NCBI RefSeq assembly: GCF_005771675.1
Contig: NZ_VAJM01000002.1
Coordinates: forward strand, 682,001-746,000
From: Hymenobacter jeollabukensis
GTDB taxonomy: Bacteria > Bacteroidota > Bacteroidia > Cytophagales > Hymenobacteraceae
Direction: 5' to 3'
DNA length: 64,000 nucleotides
Part shown: positions 59,118 through 64,000 of the stretch, in pieces
How positions within the stretch are numbered: the stretch's first letter is position 1
How the letters are laid out: every line of letters begins with the position of its first letter
Made by a program: the position numbers and the translations under genes
The notes under the pieces: generated by a model
What the model saw: only the letters and a program-made list of their open reading frames with translations
The model's database searches: none
Told to the model about the DNA's origin: nothing

Positions 59118-62100
59118 TTACGAAGCAAGGACTGAGAGTGTACAAGACCCCACTGTTTGCAAGTATGCATGTGCGCCTGAAAATAACTTCTTAATGCGCT
59201 GATAAGCTTCGACCTGAGTACCCGTGTGATTCGTTGTTTTCAAGCCTGGCTGCACAATCACAATATCCACCGTGAGGTTAGGGTTATTGATGCTCATCAG
59301 TATCTCACGCAGCTTATCAAGTGACCCTTTCTTCACCCGATTTCCTGTGTCTCCCTCTTTATTACGATAAACCAAGCGGTTGAGCAATACTTTCTTATTG
59401 GTCCAAACCGCTGATTTTACTGCTTGGCCACATACCTCGTAGATATCATCGACGGAACATCTGGGCTCATCTCCACTTTGCTTTTTGCAGTGGAAGAACT
59501 TGATACTATCAGGGCGAAAGGCTAAGATATCAGCTACCTCTAATGAGGCGTGGTCATAGTACACCACATCATAGTCTGGCAACACCATTTGCTCGATGTA
59601 GTCGTGAATCGACAGCCTGGTTTCACCGGCTAAGGCATTCGCGGCGATGTCATCCGCTGTGTAAAACTCCCGATTGACATTTACCTGCAAGCCTGACCAC
59701 GCTATAGCTTGTATTGCACCCTCAGGTATAAGGTCAAAGCTTGTATTGAAGTCCATCAAAGTGCGCCCGGCAAGCTTTGACCAATCTTCGAAGTAAAAAT
59801 TAATGGGGGCATCTGTGAGTAAGCTGAACAGGCTCTTTTGCCGGAGCACATTGTTGCCTCGTGTCTCGTGTAGCTTACAGGGAGTTGATTCGAGATAGTA
59901 AAAGGCTATGTCGGGCTTAATACGATAACCGATTTTTGCAGAGGTTTGGCCGCGCTTAATGAAGAATACGAGTTGATTTGTTGTACACTCCTCGCGGCAA
60001 ATGCTGATTTCACAAGCCACGAGCAAAGCTTCTTCAACAACTTCATCATCTGCGTCCACGAAGGCGACACGCGTTTCTCGATTGTAAATCGACCCGTCCC
60101 AGTCAGCCGCTACCAGAGCATTATCGTTGCTTATTGGGAACGCACTGATGTCCCGCCCACAATCTAGCTCAGTTAGCGGCGATTTGAGGTTGTCCATCTC
60201 GGCATCCGAAATCTTGCGGCTTAGTTTGTTAAGCCAATCAAGCAGTTCTGGCACCTTCCCATCTACTATCGACCACACCTTGGAACTGGTACTGATGCCA
60301 AGTAACATCTCCTGACTAAGTACCGAATCAAAGCCAGCACCAAAAGAATGACCGCGAGTATAATTGAAGGCGTCTGCGGCGGTGAGCAGTTCTTGGGTAC
60401 TACCACCTAAAAGTTGACGATAGGACTCATTGCTACCTTTGGCCTTGCGGCTACGCATGCCAATGTTGTAAAATTTGCACCCCTCCCAGCCGGCCAGAAT
60501 CCGCTTGAGCATCGGCAACGAGAGAATCTCGGCAAAAGCCAACCGGTCAACCACGTAGCTAGAAGCCAGCTCTTTATATAGCTCATTATCCTTCAAGGAA
60601 GAGCATAAGTAAAGTAGGTTGTGTGGCTTATCGTAGTAAACAAGGATCAAGCTGTTCTTGACATCTTTAAGATTATCATCAGCGCCATACCACGCTGGCG
60701 TAATCAGTTCACCCAGGACAAATACCGCGAGTCGGTACTCCGTACTGACGTGGTGATGCCGTAAAATCACCCGGCTCATATTGGCAAGCCCATTGAAATT
60801 AGGGACGACACTTAAGTCGACTAAATCAGGGGCTTCCTCGTCCTCGTCTACTTCGGCAATTGCTTTTGGAATGAGACGATATATTTTGGTGTGATAAAAG
60901 GGCCTTAGCTCCGCGTTTTCAAGAAGTAATGCCTCTTCTGTATCAACCACATAAGAGTCATCTGGAGGAGTAACTTCCTCCAACGTGTCGAAGAAATGTT
61001 GCTCTTCTTCCGTGCGGTCAGTTCTTGCGCGGTGCAACTCAGGTAAGATAGCCGCCCAATCTCGAGTATCCTTAAACAGCTGAATTTTATCAATTTCGAA
61101 GTCGTGCGTGCTTGCGACAATATGTGCCGTATTCGCTGCTGCAACATTTGTCCGGCTTATTCGACCCACAAACTGCAGGGTGATAGGTAGGGTTCTGTGA
61201 GGAGCATGAATTGCAGCAATTTTCAGGGAAGGGAAATCGTAGCCTTCCCCCATCATATCCACGCAGATAACCCCATCGGCTTCACCCTCTTCGAGTTTCT
61301 TCATGCGCTTATCTATAGTAGCTTGAGCAAGCTTGCTATAGATGAGCACTAGCTTAAGTGCGGTCTGCGTGTCGTATAGTTGCTTTAACTGTTCAGCACG
61401 GGTCCGTGAATCCGTCCGTATGATGATTTTGTGGCCATGCTGTTGATGGCTACCGAATACCTCCTCGGTCTTTTTGGCAATGGCAAGATCACGGTCAGTA
61501 GGCTCTTGAATACTGGCTGTTTCTACCGCTATGTATTCGATTTTACTGAACTGCCCTCGGTCGTAAGCTAATTTTAACGGGTAGTTATAGACCAAGCGAG
61601 CCTTTAAGTCTTTTTTATCGTTTCGGAAGGCCGTTGCAGTAACAAGAATCCTTTTGGCTGGCGAAAAGTGGGTGAGCAAGTAGGTCCACGATTTTGCCCG
61701 GCTGTGGTGGGCCTCATCGACCAGCACTACGTCAAAAGCATTGGATTCCAGCACCTGGGGCAACTCTTCTATTTGGTTTAAGGTGCCTGGAATGCCTACT
61801 ACCACGTCATGATTCGTTAGAATCTCGTCCCATTCTGCCTTGCTATGAATGACGTTCTTCAACTCATAGACGCGGGGCTCGGGGCTATCTGGACTCAATA
61901 CTTCATTATTGATCAAGTCGCTGCGAAGCTTAAAGTGCTTGGCAATTTGCTTCCTCACCATCTGGCTCGGTGTCACGACCAAGATTTTGCTCGCCCGGAG
62001 CGCGTAGCAAGCAGCTATCATAACGGCTGTTTTGCCCGTTCCCGTTGGCATACTGACCAGCGCAGGATCTTTCCGGACGCTGAAGTGAGCCAGAATAGCC

Positions 62101-62210
62101 CCAACTGCTCCTACTTGGTTTTCTCGTAATCCTTTCCGTACAACTTCTTCTTCTACTTTAATCTGTTGCTTGAGCCAGAATTGCTGGTACGCATTTGAGA
62201 AGGCTGACAT
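59118..62210 (-). CDS. DEAD/DEAH-box SF2 helicase with nuclease-like C-terminus
   Basis: The product has 1030 residues; ATG 62210 (MSAFSNAYQQFWLKQQIKVE) is preferred to TTG 62294. Helicase motifs: VSMPTGTGKTAVMIAACYAL (Walker A), VVLVDEAHHSRAKSW (DEAH), ILVTATAFR, VICVDMMGEGYDFPSLKIAA, and QFVGRISR (motif VI). After a middle region of about 450 residues, the C-terminal 200 hold DYDVVYYDHASLEVADILAF, IKFFHCKKQSG and DDIYEVCGQAVKS, a pattern like PD-(D/E)XK nuclease folds, with His where the E/D of ExK would be. Composition is more AT-rich than neighbours. I infer a defence helicase-nuclease; unproven. Confidence 0.88.
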   Translation of the reverse strand: MSAFSNAYQQFWLKQQIKVEEEVVRKGLRENQVGAVGAILAHFSVRKDPALVSMPTGTGKTAVMIAACYALRASKILVVTPSQMVRKQIAKHFKLRSDLINNEVLSPDSPEPRVYELKNVIHSKAEWDEILTNHDVVVGIPGTLNQIEELPQVLESNAFDVVLVDEAHHSRAKSWTYLLTHFSPAKRILVTATAFRNDKKDLKARLVYNYPLKLAYDRGQFSKIEYIAVETASIQEPTDRDLAIAKKTEEVFGSHQQHGHKIIIRTDSRTRAEQLKQLYDTQTALKLVLIYSKLAQATIDKRMKKLEEGEADGVICVDMMGEGYDFPSLKIAAIHAPHRTLPITLQFVGRISRTNVAAANTAHIVASTHDFEIDKIQLFKDTRDWAAILPELHRARTDRTEEEQHFFDTLEEVTPPDDSYVVDTEEALLLENAELRPFYHTKIYRLIPKAIAEVDEDEEAPDLVDLSVVPNFNGLANMSRVILRHHHVSTEYRLAVFVLGELITPAWYGADDNLKDVKNSLILVYYDKPHNLLYLCSSLKDNELYKELASSYVVDRLAFAEILSLPMLKRILAGWEGCKFYNIGMRSRKAKGSNESYRQLLGGSTQELLTAADAFNYTRGHSFGAGFDSVLSQEMLLGISTSSKVWSIVDGKVPELLDWLNKLSRKISDAEMDNLKSPLTELDCGRDISAFPISNDNALVAADWDGSIYNRETRVAFVDADDEVVEEALLVACEISICREECTTNQLVFFIKRGQTSAKIGYRIKPDIAFYYLESTPCKLHETRGNNVLRQKSLFSLLTDAPINFYFEDWSKLAGRTLMDFNTSFDLIPEGAIQAIAWSGLQVNVNREFYTADDIAANALAGETRLSIHDYIEQMVLPDYDVVYYDHASLEVADILAFRPDSIKFFHCKKQSGDEPRCSVDDIYEVCGQAVKSAVWTNKKVLLNRLVYRNKEGDTGNRVKKGSLDKLREILMSINNPNLTVDIVIVQPGLKTTNHTGTQVEAYQRIKKLFSGAHAYLQTVGSCTLSVLAS

Positions 62211-62328
62211 TTGAAAAGATTGATAATGGTGGGGAAGAAAACTAACTATTGCATCACGCCTGATGGGCAAGGGCCCCGCTCCTTTCTCAGCCAAACCGTT
62301 CTGGTGCTGGCGCCGGAAGTCGCCCCCC

Positions 62329-63483
62329 TCAGTCCATGAGCATGGGCACCTTCCGCATGGCCACCTTGGGCTCTTTGATCGTTTTCACCTCTTCGATGGG
62401 CTCGCTCTTCTTCACCGTGTACGCCTCGTCCTTGTAGAGTTTGGTCACCACGCAAGCCACGATGTTCACGTCCACGTTGATGGCGTCGATGGCGTTGTCG
62501 TTGACGAGCTTCAGCGTCAGGGTGCCCTGCTTCAGGGCTGTCACCTGGCCCGATGCCGCGACGCTGTTCCCTGCCACGGTGGTGAGGGCGTAGTTCTGGC
62601 CGTTGCGGCTGAACAGCACCGAGAACAGGCAGTTGTCGCCGCTCGGCGGATTGCTGAACAGCGACACCCCTTCGATGGCCAGGATGGCCAGCGCGCCAGC
62701 GCCACCCGTCGCCAACCCGGCGGCCACGCCTACTTTAACGGCGCCCTTGGCGGCGGCCTTCTTGTTGGCGTCTTTGTACCAGGCCTGCCCGGAGTCCCCT
62801 ACCCCGAGGCTGTAGGCCCACGACACGACTTCCGTCGTCCGGTACGGCACCAGCAGGTTGGGTTCCGCCGCGTTCACCGGCAAGCTGAAGTTGATCAGCG
62901 AGTAGCTCGGGTGGTCGGGGTTCATCTGGGAGTGCACCCGCTCGACGCGGCTGAGCACGGGCACCACCGCGGTGTCCACCTGGGCCAGCACCCGCCGGGT
63001 TTTCGGTACTTCGTATTCCCGGTAGCCGGTGACGACCTTCTTGGTGTACACGTTGTAGGTCGTATCGGCTTTCTCCACCCACCGCACGGAGGTGTTGAAG
63101 TCGGGCCGGCTGCCGGGCGCCAGTTGCCGCTGGATGTGGATTTTGCACACCTTTCCCTTCAGCAGCGAGGCGTTGACAAAATGGAATTTGTAGACACCCC
63201 GTTTGTAGACGGGGATGGTCTTGGCTTGTACCTGCGTCACCTCGTAGTCCTCGTACTTCACGCTTCCCGACGCCTCCTCCACGATGGCCATGGATTTCAG
63301 CGGTTTGCGATCGACTTCCTGGAAGCCGAAGACGATCTGGTCGCTGGCGTCAAACGAATAGTACAAGTCTTTCTCTTCGCCGGCGCTCAATTTGAGCGTC
63401 AGGTCCGCCACGTCGAGCAGTTGCTGTCCGTAGCCGACGTGGACGGCGAAGCTGCACACGAATAGGAGTAGAAGTTGTTTCAT
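62329..63483 (-). CDS. secreted hypothetical protein, 384 aa
   Basis: ATG 63483 gives a signal peptide (MKQLLLLFVCSFAVHVGYG). The mature protein begins with a beta-rich domain (DLYYSFDASDQIVFGFQEVD, VYKFHFVNASLLKGKVCKIH) and has a hydrophobic Gly/Ala segment at about 250-275 (VGVAAGLATGGAGALAILAI), perhaps one transmembrane helix. It ends in a Lys/Glu-rich tail. No family assigned with confidence. It returns to the high-GC composition of core genes. Confidence 0.75.
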   Translation of the reverse strand: MKQLLLLFVCSFAVHVGYGQQLLDVADLTLKLSAGEEKDLYYSFDASDQIVFGFQEVDRKPLKSMAIVEEASGSVKYEDYEVTQVQAKTIPVYKRGVYKFHFVNASLLKGKVCKIHIQRQLAPGSRPDFNTSVRWVEKADTTYNVYTKKVVTGYREYEVPKTRRVLAQVDTAVVPVLSRVERVHSQMNPDHPSYSLINFSLPVNAAEPNLLVPYRTTEVVSWAYSLGVGDSGQAWYKDANKKAAAKGAVKVGVAAGLATGGAGALAILAIEGVSLFSNPPSGDNCLFSVLFSRNGQNYALTTVAGNSVAASGQVTALKQGTLTLKLVNDNAIDAINVDVNIVACVVTKLYKDEAYTVKKSEPIEEVKTIKEPKVAMRKVPMLMD

Positions 63484-63553
63484 GCAGAAATCAGAGTAGA
63501 AAAGGGTATTGCAGCGGGAATGCGCTCCGCGCGGGTGACCGGCCACCGCAACG

Positions 63554-64000
63554 TTACCGGACGAACTGGCGCCAATGCTCCTCGGAGAGAATGCGAATGC
63601 CGGTGCCCTTGTCGCGCAGCTGCACGGCCTTCTCAATCTTGCGGCCGTGGCTGGTGTTGATCCAGTCGCGGCTGGCGAACACGCCGATGACCAGGTAATC
63701 GGTGGTGCGGGTTGGGGCCGCATCGGACGGCCGTCCGCCCAGCGCTTCGATGGCGTCGAATACGGCTGTGCGGGCGCCGTAAGCAAATTTGCCGGTGACC
63801 ACCACCTGCTTGTCTGTGAACACCAACGGGTGCGGTTGCGGCACGCACAGCGGCAAGGTGGTCGACAACGCCTCTGCCTGGGGCGTGGGCGCTTGCGACA
63901 ACCCGCACAGCGTTTCCATGACTTCCTTGAGCTCCGCCCGCTCCTCGGCGTCGCACACGCCGTCTTCGAAGATGCGCTCCACGCGGCTGAGCACGGCTGT
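63554..64000 (-). CDS. BRCT-domain protein, C-terminal part (start outside window)
   Basis: The frame is open to the right edge (the GTG at 63994 is internal), so only about 148 residues are visible. A BRCT domain is clear: KQVVVTGKFAYGARTAVFDA, IEALGGRPSDAAPTRTTDYL, VIGVFASRDW and the terminal EEHWRQFV. Before it is an acidic helical stretch (DGVCDAEERAELKEVMETLC). BRCT domains bind phosphopeptides or DNA in repair proteins. The rest of the protein is unknown. Confidence 0.85.
   Translation of the reverse strand, partial: TAVLSRVERIFEDGVCDAEERAELKEVMETLCGLSQAPTPQAEALSTTLPLCVPQPHPLVFTDKQVVVTGKFAYGARTAVFDAIEALGGRPSDAAPTRTTDYLVIGVFASRDWINTSHGRKIEKAVQLRDKGTGIRILSEEHWRQFVR

Noticed and set aside
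62210-62294. N-terminal extension of the helicase to 62294
   Set aside because: It needs a TTG start; the ATG at 62210 begins a clean family-like sequence.

Overview
The window looks like a chromosomal segment of a Hymenobacter-like member of the Bacteroidota (Cytophagales). This rests on high GC in most genes, a TonB receptor/DUF4249 pair, a FecR protein, C-terminal type IX secretion sorting domains, promoters resembling the Bacteroidota -7 box TAnnTTTG, and the absence of strong Shine-Dalgarno sites before many starts. The genus is inferred from style of sequence, not from a search.

Layout. 0-5.6 kb: end of a TonB-dependent receptor, a DUF4249 lipoprotein, a FecR anti-sigma factor with no visible sigma partner, and a secreted STN-domain protein with surface repeats. 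5.7-9 kb: two tandem secreted alpha/beta-hydrolase paralogues, one lacking its nucleophile serine, bracketed by REP-like palindromes. 9-15.4 kb: a small hypothetical gene, a 21-bp tandem repeat, a SMI1/KNR4-like gene, uvrA with an in-frame repeat insertion, and two small genes (one DUF2251). 15.5-17.1 kb: a tyrosine integrase. 17.4-31 kb: NHL lipoprotein, secreted ankyrin protein, a 1979-residue type IX cargo protein, a related propeller protein, a histidine-phosphatase lipoprotein and a GAF-domain remnant.

31-44.3 kb: a redox and regulator block. It has DUF72, an MBL hydrolase opposite an HxlR regulator, an oxidoreductase-cupin-royal-jelly-protein-PPC operon, a second royal-jelly operon whose leading ester cyclase is frameshifted, three AraC regulators and two short-chain dehydrogenases. 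Five promoters here carry direct repeats exactly 21 bp apart, and the two royal-jelly operons share one near-identical promoter/operator block, which suggests an AraC-controlled circuit.

44.3-59 kb: accessory DNA. It holds an IS3 remnant, a serine resolvase with inverted sites, a 1297-residue secreted propeller-lipase, a 1.9-kb repeat-rich gene-free stretch, an IS5/IS1031-type element whose terminal inverted repeats and TTA duplication enclose an extra gene, DUF4236 and DUF3892 genes, a TerB-like plus membrane-anchored GIY-YIG cluster, and fragments of two recombinases. 59.1-62.2 kb holds a visibly more AT-rich SF2 helicase with a nuclease-like C-terminus, a candidate defence gene. The window ends with a secreted hypothetical protein and part of a BRCT protein. 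I saw no rRNA, tRNA or CRISPR array.
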